Shown here one piece after another: positions 1 to 36,769 of a stretch of 64,000 bases of DNA. The first letter of the stretch is position 1, and every line of letters starts with the position of its first letter. The notes under the pieces were generated by a model, which worked only from the letters and a program-made list of their open reading frames with translations, did no database searches and was not told the origin of the DNA. Source of the DNA: Motacilla alba alba (Eukaryota; Chordata; Aves; Passeriformes; Motacillidae); NCBI RefSeq assembly GCF_015832195.1, contig NC_052028.1, positions 3,267,501 to 3,331,500 on the forward strand. The letters run 5' to 3'. The position numbers and the translations under genes are program-made.

Positions 1-629
1 CCCAACCTACACGATTCTCTGATTTCAACAGTTAACCCACAACAGGCCCAGTAAAACCTACCTGACAAAACCCCATCCTCCCATGACGTGTCCAGTGTGG
101 ATCTGGAGAGGTTCCCACAGCTTTTCCAAGAAAGCCTCGCAAGCTGGAGCTTTATGTTGGTACTCAGGGTTACAGCAGGAGAAAACTCCCACGGAGCTTT
201 ATGGAAGTGGTAAATCCAGCAGGGTCAATCCCATCTCTGACTCAATAGGATCAACATGCAGCTCACCTGGCCCAAGGTGCCACAGCTGGGCTTTATCTCA
301 CACACACCTTTATCTCTGCAGGTGGGTCCCCACATGCACCCGCTTGGACACAAGAACATCCAGCGACTGCTGTCACCTCACTGTCCCACATCACCCTGCT
401 CACACATCCTCACCCACTGCTCCATTCTGCTTGTTTTCCTGAAAATCAGAGCTCTTCTCACACACAGTGTCAAGCAACAGGGTAAAAAAGAGGGGACAAA
501 TCAGAGAAGCCGTGCACAGGGTGAATCAGGGGATCAGGAATGCTGGGACAGCCTTCCTGCAGCTGTGCAGGTGACAGCCAAGGGCGAGTTCCAAGTACAA
601 TGTCACCTGGAGCTCTGGTGACACCAAGT
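1..629. other. Intergenic sequence, nothing recognised
   Basis: No exon-like open frame with splice signals, no family match and no clear repeat was recognised. The short open frames here have no protein-like composition. Confidence 0.4.
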
Positions 630-960
630 TACTCCTCTGCTCTCTGCAAGTCCTGGCAGGAGGTTTGAACCGTGTGGGGTCAGCCTCTTCTCCCAGGGAA
701 CAGGACAAGAGGAAACAGCCTCAAGTTGTGTCAGGGGAGGTTCAGCTTGGATGTTAAAGATCTTCACTGAAAGGTGGTCGGGCATTGGCACACAGTGCCC
801 AGGGCTGTGGTGGAGTCACCATCCCTGGAGGTGTTAAAATCTGTGGATGTGGCACTTTGGGACATGGCTTAGTGGTGGCCTTGGCAGTGCTGGGGGAACT
901 TTGGACTCGTTCTTACAGGGTTTTCCAACCCAAACGACTCTGTCTGCCTGATGCCCTGCA
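630..960 (+). mobile_element. CR1 LINE 3' fragment
   Basis: The stretch has the order typical of a CR1 3' end in forward orientation: 'ggggaggttcagcttggatgtt', then a 'gtggtggagtcaccatccctggaggtgtt' block, then 'ttccaacccaaacgactctgt'. It is diverged and lacks a clean terminal octamer run. It lies downstream of UBE2D2. Confidence 0.75.
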
Positions 961-3900
961 GAATTCCTGCTCCCCACGCTGAGCTGGCCATTCACAGACC
1001 TCCCGGAGAGCCCCAGAGAGCAGCACTGCAGCCACTCACGGGGCTCCAGGGCGGGGGTAGAAAACAGTCACCATCCCAAGCTGTAGGGGAGGTTGTTTCA
1101 ATAAAACTTGTTAAACCCTGACCCAAGAATAGCCACAAGGCAGGGGGGAATCAAAGCTCCCAAACAGCACAACTGCCTCGGGCACCTCAGGGGAGCACAG
1201 AGAGGGTTTGGACACAAAACACCAGTTTTGGTGAAGGCAGCCAGAAAGCTCTGCAGCAGCCACTCCAGGGCTACCTTTGCTCCATCAGAACAAGGAATGA
1301 ATGCTCCCCCCTTCAGAACGCAGCCACTGGCTCCTGCTCCCAGCTGTGGTGGCCCAAGGCCAGCTCAGATGGCTGCTCCAGTGCCAGCAGCAGGGCAGGA
1401 TGCGCCTCCCCAGCCACCTCCAGCAGCTGCGGCTGGGCGAGGGCAGGACCACACAGCTTCAGCGGGACACAGGGACCACAGACACTGGGGAGAGGAAAGT
1501 TTGGGGTATGGGGCTTGTGGCTTCAGGACACCCATTCACTTCTTATTCAAAATGCCATTTTAATCTATACCCCAACTCTTTCAACCCAAAGAAATGTTTA
1601 GCGTAGAGCAACAAACAGATTTGCTCAGGAAAGGAGGAGAATGGTAAATACACCCAACCCCCACTCGCCCCGAGGTGCTTTCACCTGAGTAGACAACAAT
1701 CAAAACTAAATCTTCTCACCCAGGGAAAGAGGGGGCAGACACAGAGAGGCAGGAACACAATAAAATAGGACCTGCTGGTGCCAAATCCAGGTTAGAGAAA
1801 GCCATGAGCTGTGGGAACCAACAGCTCCAGCTTTCCCAGCACCTCATGTGCCTTGTCCTCTGGCTCCAGAGCTGATCCCAGATTTTCTCAAGTGACCCCA
1901 CTGGATCAGGGACTGGATCAAGCTCATGATGAAATCAGAGCACCAACAAACTTCCTGTCAAACCACAGCTTCCAAAAAGGAAGGGGACAGTGTTGGGCTT
2001 GGTGAGAGCATAGGGATTTCTGCATGAAGATGGACAAACCATCCCCAAGGCCACTCTAGCTCACCCAGAAAGCACTGCCTGTCAGAGCAAGCCAGGCTTT
2101 GCAGGAAGCTTAAAAAACAAGATGAAGGTGACTGGAGATAGTTGAGGGAGGGACAGTGCAAGACTGGAGCCTCAGGGAGAAGGGACAGAGCAGCCACAAG
2201 AGGAAATGAAGCAACGTGAGCCAAAATAAACAGGCAAAAGACACAGGTAAAGCAAAAAAAACCAACCAAACAAACAACACAACACCACCAAAACAAAACA
2301 AAACAAAAAAACCCACCAAAACAACACCAAAAAAGCAATCAAGCCAGAGAGTTTAAGGGAATTATTTAATGGTCAAATTGCAACACAATACAGTTGAGTA
2401 CAGACAGTGTTAGCAGGGATCTAGTCACACACACTTCCAGGTGAGGGAGGGCCAGCAAGGACAGGCTGCAGGGATCCCTCCCAGAGCACTCACACACACA
2501 GGGGTTGGTCTCCACACCTCCTCCCCAGAGCTGCACAGCAGGATTTGTTCTGCTTTTAACCTTTCAGACACCCTCACTGCTCTTGTCCCTGTGCATTCCC
2601 TGTAAGAAACCACATTTGCCACACCCCAGCAACTGAGATCTGCAGCTTTTGCTCCGAGCCTACCCAAAGAGCCATGGAATGGAAGGAAGTAGGAATTGTG
2701 GGGATGAAACTCCATTCCAGTTGTAGGAGAGGGAGGGAGGGAGGCTTCCCTGATGCTGCAAGGATGAGAAGACTTCTCTGAGGTTCTGTATTTAATGGGC
2801 ACAGGCTTCCTGCCACTCAGATACACCTCCAGGCTTCTATTCTCTCAGGAGGTCACTTCCAAACTCTGCCTGGATGCACTGGCATGCCCGGAGCCTTAGC
2901 CAAGGGCTCCTCCACCTGGAATGGGAGTGCTGAGCACATTCAGAGGTGGTTTGTTGTCCTGGTTCTTCAGAGCAAGGTGACACAGTCACTACAGTGAGCA
3001 GTTTCTCCACCTCCCACACCCCCGGGGCTCCTGCCTTGCTCCTCCCAGAAAGACCTGCTCAGGCACCAAGAAATCCCAGTCACTTCTTCCCTCGGGATCC
3101 TCATCCGCTCCTGTACATCAGAACTGGGAACAAGAACAGCTCTAGAGATGTTTTGCTGCTGAAGATGACCACGACTGTAAAAACCAGAGCCAGGCATTGC
3201 TGGCTGCAGGCACAGCGGCCGAACAGCAGCGAAGACCAGGCCTTCAGAGGGACAGGGAACAGTCTGCTACACCCACTAAGGGCACAAGATCCTATCCAAC
3301 TGAGCCCTGCTGCTTTTCCCACATCATTTGATGGATGCAGACTGAACAGAAGAGTCTGAGGACACCTTGGGATGCAGCTTAGTTGTTGGAAGCATTAGGA
3401 TAACATGGTAATAACAAAATTAAAAAATCCCTCTTGCCTTGCCCAAAAGCTGTGACAGAAATGCAGCAGCACATCTCACCACAGGACAAGCAGGGTGTTT
3501 GAAGCACAGTAATCAGCTCTCCAGCTCTTCCCAGGATCAGCTCCATCCCACTCTACAGGTCCTTGGAGGCTGGGCTTTGAGCCACGGGAATGTTTAAGCC
3601 AGCTCCTGCACACTGACAAGCGGCTGCTCAGTGCTGAGCCAGGAGAGGTTCCAAAACACAGGGATCACATTCCTCCTCTGGGTCACTCTGAGCAGTGGAC
3701 AGGCACTGATGAGCACAAGGAATGCATCCAGGCACAGTGTTCCAGCTTTGCTGCCAGAGCTGGGGGGTTCTAAGCAGCCCAGCACTATCTTTAAATAAAA
3801 CACACTTAGCACATGACAGGGAAAAAGGGAATTGCATGAACAATCTACAAATACAGAAGGCCCAGCACAAAGAAAGCTAAGCAAAGGGAACCGGGCAACT

Positions 3901-5100
3901 TAAAATTACTAAATCAAGGTAAAAAACTGCACAGGGGTGGAAAAGGTTGATGACATGACAAGCTGAGGATTCCTAGAAAGGTAGTGACCAGAGCCCCTGG
4001 CCTTATGTGCTGGTTGACATCACAACATACTCAATGCACAGCTTCAAAGGAGCAAGATTCTCGTCCCAAAAATAGCTAAGCTGGGTCAGGTTTTCAGTTA
4101 AATGCTAAAGGCTCCTCCACCTAGTTCACAGTAAAATCCTCAACAACACATGGTCAACCCACAGGAGCTATACAGAGCACATCCTCCCATCTCAAACATG
4201 ACCAGACCTGCTTTTAGTGCGCCACAACTATGGTCATGCCATCAGCAAAAAGGTCAGAACTGTTTAAACACCTCACTGCAAATGAGCTCACCCCAACGTC
4301 AGCAGATGTGTTAATGCATCCTCCAAGCTGAAGCTGTTACAGGTTCAGGACTGTTTCAGGGCGTGTGTGCTTGTTCATGTCCTGTCACCTCATGCTCATG
4401 GCTCCTGGCCCACCAGAGAGAGAAACCATTGTCCTCAGTTCCCTCAGCTGTCACTGCTGCCTCCTCTCCTTGTCTCCCCTCCCATTCGGTTTCTGATCTC
4501 TTCCAGTGACTGCCAGTTTCCAAAGGCAGCCAGATCTGCCACAGAAATCATTCCTGGGTGGCTGTTGCAAAGCAGTTAGAGAGAATTCCCCAAACTGTTC
4601 ACAATCAGCGAGGCCCCTTCCCTGTAGTTCTCAGTGAGCCCAAGGAAAATCACGGGAGGGAAACTCCACCATGGCCAAGGTGTATTGGAGAGGCCAGCAG
4701 GAGCACAACGGGTCAGGCAAGGCAAGGCCATGGATGCAGGCTGGCACAAACCCCAGCCACACCGGCAGCCACCAGCTTACACTCCAGCTTTGATACCACA
4801 GGTGTTATCCAGGGCCACAGGCTGCTTCCCAGACACCAACACCCTGTGGATAACACGAGTTCCAGGTGACCCAACCCGAGTTTGCAGCCCTGCACACCAA
4901 TCTCTCCCCTTCCCCTGTGACCCTGCAGTGTCCCTCAGGCAGGACACGTGGCCACGTGCTCCCTTCCTTCTCCAGAGAAGCCCTGCTGTGCCCTGGAGCT
5001 GCACTGTCCCCAGGGCAGCAGAGCAGAGCAGCAGAGGGACACAGCTCCCTGCAGGAGGGCTCGCACCTGCCCAGCACCATCGAGAGATGAGACAAGAGGA
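961..5100. other. Intergenic sequence downstream of UBE2D2
   Basis: No gene was recognised in this 4 kb. It holds an A/C-rich low-complexity patch at about 2225-2340. On the minus strand a possible ATTAAA hexamer near 2360 could serve a longer UBE2D2 3' UTR, but there is no support for that beyond the hexamer. Confidence 0.4.
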
Positions 5101-5104
5101 ACAG

Positions 5105-5370
5105 ATTTAGACCAAAAGCAGTGGACATTTATTCCTCGTTTGTGCAAGAGTGTCAAGATGCATTTGGGAATGGCTGGGACAGACCCTGTGGCTGGAGAGC
5201 CAGCGGCTCCAGCCTCTCCTGCCCGATGGCTTGGGTTACAATTCTACTAAGAGGAGATAAACTTGCAGACTCACCTACTGTCACACCAACGATGCTGGCA
5301 AATACACTTGTATACAAAGAAAAGTTTCAAACTACATTTTTTCACTAGATTCAAGTGAAGACTTTGTTCC

Positions 5371-5401
<31 letters not shown>

Positions 5402-6716
5402 GACACATACAAGTACAATTTAAAACTGTATGAACATTTGCAAATGTTTAGTGCAAAGTAATTATGTAAAAGCTACATTTTATGAAAGTTTGTGCTGATG
5501 TGTTTGGTAGGTTTTTTCTTTTTTTTACCCTTTTACATCCATTTTTTTAGTTACATAAGGTTTCACTTACCTACAGTACATATGCATTGTGTTAGGTCCC
5601 ATGCAAGTGGGAGTAATACCATCAGGCTTTGTAAAATGTCACTCTGATTCGCATTTAGTAAACTGCTTATTTGGTTTAACAGTCAAGTTCCTGGCACACT
5701 ACACATCCTGATTTCATCTAAGTGCTCCAGCTCCTGTTTGCCTCTTCAGGTGCCTTGTGTGATGCAAACCAAACTGCTTCACGACTTCAGCCCAAAAAGT
5801 TTTTTGAGAGAAATCCACCGTTAGTTTAAGCCTGTAACAAACTGCTCTGAAAATTAAAAGCCTATTCACACAAAGTTATATGTAATGACTGTAGTAATCA
5901 GTTTATTACACAGATTAATTCATTCTTGAACGTACAAGCTCCAGGGGAGCAGTTGGGTCTTTAAATACACACAAGTTTTCTGTCATATGGATTTTTTTTT
6001 TTTTTACCCTTACATCCAGAAAGACCTAAGCAGTTAAAAAACTTAAGAAAAATAAGAGCTATTAGCTAGGTATTAACTGAGAAACCACATACAAACCAAA
6101 AAAAGTATGAAGGGAGGGAGAGAGTTGAAACAAATCAACATCACTTGATGCACTAATAGCTCCAATCCATTTAAATGGTGACCGGTTAAACTTAGACCTT
6201 AAACACAGGATGTGGGTACAGTTTCTCATTGGTCATAACATTTACCTAAGGTGTAGGTCCTTCAGAATAAAATGAATACAGAAACAGCTTCAAGTTCTTC
6301 ACCTTGCTTTTCATAACTGTTATGAGTTTAAAAGGATTCCACTTAAAATCCTTCATGGATCAGCAACACTGTCCCTAGAAAATCTGAAACCCACCAGAAC
6401 TCTCCCCATTCCCATTTGATTTCCCAATTTAACTCAGCAAGGAATGCTTTTAGGCTCACAAAGTTATGACTGAAGAACCAGCTTTTCACACACACACTTC
6501 TCTGCTAGGAGTCAATGTTGGTACGGGGAAATACAGTATTTCTAGTTTGTTGTTCCAAGTATGTACAACACGCAGCACTGCTGTATCAGGTAAACATGTG
6601 CACAGGGGAAGATGAGGCGTGGGCTCATAGAAAGCAGTCAAATGGAAATCAAAAGGACTTTCTCTTTCAGAGTTCCCCTATCTTTATTTGTAGAGGTTAT
6701 CCAATAATTTCTTTAA
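5105..6716 (-). other. UBE2D2: UBE2D2 3' untranslated region
   Basis: This AT-rich stretch directly follows the UBE2D2 stop codon and has no long open frame. On the minus strand an AATAAA hexamer lies at 5133-5128, which would place cleavage at about 5105-5120. A second AATAAA lies only about 30 bases after the stop (near 6687-6681) and is probably too close to be the main site. A poly(T) run on the minus strand occupies 5371-5401. The stretch resembles the long conserved 3' UTR of vertebrate UBE2D2, but that is from memory and the exact end is inferred. Confidence 0.6.
5128..5133 (-). terminator. UBE2D2: Candidate UBE2D2 polyadenylation signal
   Basis: Canonical AATAAA on the minus strand, at the boundary where the AT-rich 3' UTR gives way to more GC-rich intergenic sequence. 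Confidence 0.55.
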
Positions 6717-30622
<23,906 letters not shown>

Positions 30623-31218
30623 TGTGTGCGCGAGGCGGCGGCAGGAGGGGCGCGGGCGGAGGGAGGGGGCGGCCCGCGGGACTATTTGCGAGGGGAGGGG
30701 GGGAGGAGGAGGAGCGCGGAGGTGGCGGCTGCGCGGGGAGGGGACGGGGAGGGACGAAGCGAGCGGAGGGGCGGGAGGGGACCGGGGCCCCCCGGGGCGG
30801 CGGGGCCGGGGCCTGGCCGGTGTCGGGCGGTGGCGGCCGCGGGCTCAGCGCTACCGCAGCTCCTCCGTTCCCTCCGCCGCCGCCGCTTTATGCGCTGCCT
30901 CCGCGCCGTCCGCGGCGGATCACTCCGCCACGCCACCGCCGCCGCTGCCCCCGGGCACCGCTCCGGTTCCCGGGGCGGAGACACCGCCGTGGCGGGGAGG
31001 GGAAGGAAGGGAGAGGCCGGGACGGGAGCGGCGGGAGGAGGAGGAGGAACAGGAGGGGGCGGAGAGGGCGGGGAGCCGCGGGGACTATTTGTCGTGCCGG
31101 CTGCCGTGCAGAACTCTCCAGAAGGGGGAGGGGGAGCGCGCGGAAGGATACGGCGGCGGCGTGAGAGCGCGCGCGCGCGCGAGGCGGCCGCCGCGGCGCG
31201 TGACGCCACAGCGCGTTC

Positions 31219-31228
31219 TCTCGCGAGA
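31219..31228. promoter_or_regulatory. TCTCGCGAGA palindrome (CGCG element)
   Basis: An exact ten-base palindrome in the CpG island upstream of UBE2D2. This motif is known from housekeeping CpG-island promoters and has been linked to BANP and ZBTB33 binding. Occupancy here is inference. Confidence 0.6.
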
Positions 31229-31265
31229 AGACGGGACGGGAAGAAGTCCCGGCCGAGCCGGGCCC

Positions 31266-31672
31266 GAGGCTGAGGGGACCGGACCGGCCTGAGGGGACAG
31301 GACCGGCCTGACGGGGACAGGACCGGCCTGACGGGGACAGGACCGGCCTGAGGGGACCGGACCGGACCCAGGGGACAGGACCGGCCTGAGACCCCGGACC
31401 GGCCTGAGGGGACAGGACCGGCCTGAGACCCCGGACCGGCCTGAGGGGACAGGACCGGCCTGAGGGGACCGGACCGGCCTGAGACCCAGGACCGGCCTGA
31501 GGGGACAGGACCGGCCTGAGGGGACAGGACCGGCCTGATGGGACAGGACCGGCCTGAGACCCCGGACCGGCCTGAGACCCCGGACCGGCCCTAGGGGACA
31601 GGACCGGCCTGAGGGGACCGGACCGGCCCGGGGGGCCAGGACCGGCCTGAGGGGACCGGACCGGCCTGAGAC
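31266..31672. repeat. GC-rich minisatellite (GGACCGGCCTGAG units)
   Basis: About 400 bases made of variant units of 'ggaccggcctgaggggaca', mostly 15 to 20 bases each, more than twenty copies. Variant linkers are 'gagaccccggacc', 'gacggggaca' and 'gaggggacc'. The unit contains CCGG and GGACCGGCC, so CpG is dense. The open frames through it (repeats of SGRSCPLRPV on the minus strand) are repeat artefacts. Confidence 0.95.
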
Positions 31673-32937
31673 GCGGCAGCCCTGGCCCCGGCGGGAGTTC
31701 TCCACCCCCGGCCCCAGCGCGGGGGCCCAGAGATGCTGTCCCGGGCAGGCCGGGAGCGCACTTGGGCCAGGCAGAGCCCTCCTGGAGCACTTGAGTGGCC
31801 GCAGGGGTGACTGGCTTGTCCTGATCGAGCCTGTGGGCCTTCGGTGGCCCTGGGAAGCACAACTCACGTTAAATGGCACTGAAAGCGCCGCTGGTGACAC
31901 AGTGTCCCTGCTCTTTCCTCTGCCCGGCTGGGGTTGGGGGTCCCTGGTGTGCCTCTGGGCCATGGTGGGCTGTTCTCATGCTCACTTTGCTTTGGACACT
32001 TTGCCAGCCTTCTGCGAGACTTCAGCATTTCTGGAGGCTGTAGCACAGGGTGTATTTTGAATTAATTTCTTCTCCCTCCACATTTGTTACAGAGAAAATA
32101 AAAAAAAAATAAAAATGGCTCTCTGGGTGGGTTTGTTGTTTTGTTTTTTTGTTTGCTGGGGGTTTTGTTTGTTGTTTGTTTGTTTGTTGGTTTTTCTTTG
32201 GTTCATTTTGTGGCCTCCTGCTTTTTTCTTTCTCCTTTCTTTCCTTTTCATTTTGGGCGCCCCTTGATTGCCAAATTCCAGAGGAGCCAGCACAGCTCGT
32301 TGATCCGATGAGAAGGCAACACACCCTTCATCCTGGCCACAGCTCTGGGAGGGCTCACACTCTAATCCCAAGCAGTCCTGGCTCCTAAAGCCAATGCTGG
32401 CTTGGGGTAAAACTGCTTTTCTTCCAGCATTTTCTGCTTCCCTTTTGCATGGCCCAGCCAATGCCTGATCCCAGTCAGGCAACCTGGAAGTTGACATCCC
32501 GGATTCCTGTTCTGGGAGAGGCTCCTGTGGCCCCTGAGGGCAGCTCAGGCCCTGGCTCAAACCCGGCTGGGCAAACATCGTGGCTGGGGCTATGTTCCAG
32601 GGCACAACAGGCTTCCCACCCCCTGGGAATATCTCTGGAACCCGTCCCTGTTCCTGGAACAGTTTTCCGAGTACCCTCAAGTCACAGCTCTAAGGACTTG
32701 AGTCAGCCAAGATGAAACCTTTTCCCAGCATTCCCAGGAGAAGTGTGGGATCCTGTCCCCAGGAGCAGATAGAAGAGGGGTTCGGCTGTGATTCCTGTTC
32801 CAGGGATAATGAAGAGCTGCTGTTTGCTCCAGCTGCATGCAAACTGCTCCACCAGATGAGAAATGGAAGCAGGAAAGTCATTCTCATCATGGTTTTCCAC
32901 AAGGTAAGAGCCGAGACATCCAGGAAGGACATTGCAC
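31673..32937. other. Gene-free stretch with a T/G low-complexity patch
   Basis: No exon was recognised. At about 32121-32225 there is a T-rich patch of GTTT and TTTG runs, followed by pyrimidine-rich sequence to about 32255. Confidence 0.4.
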
Positions 32938-33110
32938 AGAGTCTCAGAGTCACAGACTGGCTTGGCTTGATGCGATCTCAAAGATCATCCCAGCCCCAGC
33001 CCTACCCGGGGCAGGGACACCTTCCACTGTCCCCGGCTGCTCCAAGCCCTGCCCAGCCTGGCTGGGGACACTGCCAGGGATGGGGCAGCCACAGCTGTCA
33101 CAGCGCCTGA
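32938..33110 (-). mobile_element. CR1 LINE fragment
   Basis: Reverse-orientation CR1 3' end: 'gagtcacagactggcttggc', 'ggggcagggacaccttccact', 'ggctgctccaagccctgccc' and 'acactgccagggatggggcagccac'. Confidence 0.85.
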
Positions 33111-33689
33111 GGAGATGCCACCTGCAGCTTCCTCCCTTCTGTCTCCTGCAGCCCCCGTGGGTGTGGCTGTCCCCATCCTGGGGACCCTGCTGTGTCCTGA
33201 GCTCCTAAGGGAGCTACTGAGGGATCTGCTGTCTGCACCTGCCAGCACCATCCCATGCCAACATCTCCTGCTCCCAAACATCCCAGCGTCCCTGCAGGAG
33301 TTCTCTGAGCCCTGCCTTGTCCTCAGGTGGCTGCTGTCTCCATGTGCCTTTCCGTCACCATCTCCCTCTGATGGGCTCTGCAGGGTCAAGTTGCAGTGCT
33401 GCATTAGGGGAAAAAAACTCTTGAAGGGCTTAGGGAAAGGCACAAGGATTTAAAGGAATAGAAACTTCCCAGCCAAGCTGGTTAAATCTAGTTATTCCAG
33501 GCTCTGATAGCTTATGAGGCCTTGGTTAGAGGGTGCAAAAAAGTCACTCTAAAGGAGGAAAGACACTACTGGAAAAGGAGAAACTTCCAATGTTGGGCAG
33601 GATTCAAAGAAAAGTGAAAACTCCCAGCAAAAAAGGACCAGGAGTAGCCTCTGTCCCAAAGGTGCTCTGCCCAGCAGTACCACCCCAGG

Positions 33690-33765
33690 CATGGAATCAT
33701 GGAATCATGGAATGGTTTGGGTTGGAAGGGACTGGAAGCTCATCATGTTCCTATATCAGCCTGTG
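33690..33765 (-). mobile_element. Short CR1 LINE fragment
   Basis: Begins with a run of the CR1 terminal repeat in reverse ('ggaatcatggaatcatggaat') followed by 'ggtttgggttggaagggac', then loses similarity. Confidence 0.75.
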
Positions 33766-34249
33766 ACAGCTCCAAAATGAGTGAAAATGGTTTTTCCACC
33801 CAACATGTAAGCGGGGAATCAGTGCCACAGGACCCTGCAGGTGCTGAGACTCAGAAATCACAGATTGATCCACTGACACCTATTACATTCAAGCTCTCTT
33901 TCTCCTGGGAAGGTTCTGCTGTTCCAAAAGAAGGCAGAACCTCAGTGCGTGAGGGGTGTGCAGCACTCAGAGCAGCCCCATGACCCAGGATGGAGGGAGG
34001 CTCCATTCTGCCACCAGGATTTTAAACTCATCATTCCTGAGGGCTCCAGGCTGGGGTCAGGGTGAGGCAAAGCATCTCCCAAGCTGGGCACATCCCTGGA
34101 AAGGCAGCACATCCCTCTGTGGGCTTTGTGAGCCGTGGTCAGGGCCCTGCAGAATCTGGAGGCCAAGGGGGAGATTCCCAAATCCTTGGGCCAGGACACC
34201 TCCCTGGCCACCTTGGCTGCCACCTCCTTTGTCCCACAGCTGGATGCCT

Positions 34250-34390
34250 GGACAAGAAGGTTGTCCAAGGAGCATTTGGACAATTCTCTCAGGCACCGGG
34301 TGGGATTCCTGGGGCTGTCAGGAGCTGGACTTGACCATCTATGTGGGTCCCTTCCAACTCAGGACATTCCATGATTCTGTGGTCTGTGAA
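34250..34390 (+). mobile_element. CR1 LINE 3' end
   Basis: Forward CR1 3' end: 'aggagcatttggacaattct', 'ggagctggacttgaccatct', 'tgggtcccttccaactcagg' and 'acattccatgattctgtgg'. Confidence 0.8.
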
Positions 34391-34989
34391 AGTGTTTGCC
34401 TCAGCAAGCAAGAGACGATGTGTGCTTAGGAGCTCCAGGAAGCTTCAGAAGCTTCTGCTGCTGCCACCAGATCTCCCACAGCACACGGTGGCTCCTCACT
34501 GCACCAGAGTCTGGCCTGGTTCACACAGCCCAAGGCCACACAGAATATTGCAGAGCACTTTATTTTTGCTAGTTTGTGTCAGTAAAGCAGCCCTGTCACA
34601 CGGGACCTCTGAGGGACACTGCTGGTGCAACTGCAGCACTAAAAACACCGACTGCAGCACTTTTAGTCGAGGGACCAAAGCCACTTTTGACACCAGGCTG
34701 GCACTGGAACCCCATCCCTGCAGGTATCCCCAGCGAAAGCTGTCACTGGGCAGCCTGCCCTCAGCATGAAGCCAGCAGCTCTACCTGCTTTCCCAGGGCA
34801 ATGGAAAACGAGGAAATTAAAGGAAGGAAGTGCTGCTGCCGTGCCCATCCTGCAGCAGAGCCAGCTCTGACAGACACGCTGCTGCTGCTGCAGGCTCATA
34901 GCCCTTCACCCAAGGGATGCCAGGGAAAACACCCTGCTCCTGGCATGGCTTTGGGCTGGGGACATGCCACATATATCCAGTCTCTATGT

Positions 34990-35427
34990 GGGGGCAGGTC
35001 TGGGCACCACAATATGAGAAACAGCATCCAAAGGAGGGACACGAGCATTGTGAAGGGCCCGCAGCAGCTGAGGGCACTTGGCCTGTCCAGCTGGAGCACA
35101 GCAGACTGAGCTCAGACCTCCCCAGGAGCTGCAACTCCAATCTCTGCTCCCTGGGACCAGGGACAGCACTCTTGGGAATGGCTGGAGCTGTGTCAGGGGC
35201 ATTTAGTGTGGGTATCAGGAAAAGGTTCTTCCCCAGAGGGTGGTGGGACACTGACCAGGCTCCCCAGGGAATGGTCCCGGCCCCAAGGCTGCCAGAGCTC
35301 CAGGAGCATTTGGACAGCGCTCTCAGGGATGGAATGGGATTGCTGGGCTGTCTGTGCAGGGCCAGGAGTCGGACTGGATGATCCTTGTGGGTCCCCTCAA
35401 CCCCAGGATATTCCAGGACTCTGTGGT
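34990..35427 (+). mobile_element. CR1 LINE 3' copy upstream of STING1
   Basis: A 440-base forward CR1 copy: 'ggcaggtctgggcaccacaatatgag', 'cttggcctgtccagctggag', 'atcaggaaaaggttcttccc', 'gagctccaggagcatttgga', and 'ggactggatgatccttgtgg'. It belongs to the same subfamily as the copy in STING1 intron 5 at 43320-43800. Confidence 0.9.
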
Positions 35428-35844
35428 TCTCCTGATCTCAGCAAGGCCTGCAGTGTGGGTTGGTTGCTGTGGACAGAGTTGATTTCTGTGCCCCACTCAG
35501 CCTCACACAGGTGTCAGCACCAGCCTGGCTGGAGGTGCCATGGTGCTGGTCCACAGAGGTGCCTTGTGGGGTTTTATGTGCATCTAAAATCTTCCAGCAT
35601 CATGTGTGATTTCTTGTTCCCTCTGCTTGAGAGAATAACAGCAAACAGGGACCGAGAGAATGTCAATCGAGAGAGATCTGGAAAAGCAAATTGTTGGCCA
35701 GAGGAAGGCCAGGGAGGACAATGGGGGCAGTTTCAATCCTGCCACTTCTTGTTGGCTGTGCAGAGGCACTGGGTGGCACGGGGCAGCACTGGGCTCTCTG
35801 TTCCCAGGCAAGCTCAAATGTTCCAGGTGTCCACAGGAGGCCAC

Positions 35845-36276
35845 AGAGATGCTTTGAGGGCTGGAGCCCCTCTGCTCTGGAGCCAGGCTGGGAGAGCTGG
35901 GGGTGCTCACCTGGAGAAGGGAGGGCTCCAGGGAGACCTCAGAGCCCCTCAGAGCCTAAAGGGGCTCCAAGAGGAGACTTTGGACAATGGCCTGGAGTGA
36001 AAAGACAAGGGGAAATGACTTCCTACTGCCAGAGATCAGTGTTAGATGGGATATTGGGAAGAAATTCTTCCCTGTGAAGCTGGTGAGGCCCTGGCACAGG
36101 CTGCCCAGAGAAGCTGTGGCTGCCCCATCCCTGGAAGTGTTCAGGGCCAGGCTGGATGGGGCTTGGAGCAGCCTGATCTATGGAAAGTTGTCCCTGCCCA
36201 TGGCAGATATTGGGAATGAGATGAACTTTAAGGCCCCTTTCCACCCCAACCATTCCATGGTTCCAAAATCCTATGA
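35845..36276 (+). mobile_element. CR1 LINE 3' copy
   Basis: Forward CR1 copy: 'gctggagcccctctgctctg', 'tgggatattgggaagaaattcttccc', 'aggctgcccagagaagctgtggctgccccatccctgg', 'caggctggatggggcttgga', ending near 'aaccattccatggttcc'. Confidence 0.9.
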
Positions 36277-36769
36277 AAGCTCATTCCTGGAGTTTAGACT
36301 CACCTCTTGGACTGGTACCACAGCTCTGCTCGGAACAGAAGTGAGACAGAAATACTGCAGGTGTTGGTGTGCTGAGGGTAGAACTGAAAGCCAGGCCAGG
36401 CTTTGAGGGCAGGAGAGCCACCAACTGCTTGGGGACCTGCAAGAAGATGTCTGGGAAGCCAGGCAGCCCATCCACACGCTGAAGAGCCAAGCAGAGCAGG
36501 GCAGTGAAGCCTGGCTGGAATGGGACTCCAAGCTTTATCCCAGCACTGGAGAAGGAAGAGATTCACTTGATGTTTCAGCCAGCCTTTGTGTTGACAGATC
36601 AAACACCATGTCGGCTGTACCCACAGGCCCTCCCAGGGCTGGAACACTGGCCAAATGGTTTGCTGGGGTTTCTGAGGTACCACCCAAACAAGCAGCTCCC
36701 TGCCAGCCCTTCCTCCCACTCTCTGGGGTTGAGGGTGCTGGAGCTGTGTCCACCAAAGGGCAGCAGAGC

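Noticed and set aside
6681..6687. AATAAA about 30 bases after the UBE2D2 stop as the main poly(A) signal
   Set aside because: It would give an almost absent 3' UTR, while the AT-rich UTR-like sequence continues for 1.6 kb to a second AATAAA.
35206..36000. 264-codon plus-strand open frame upstream of STING1
   Set aside because: It runs through CR1 sequence and non-coding sequence with no known domain and no splice context.
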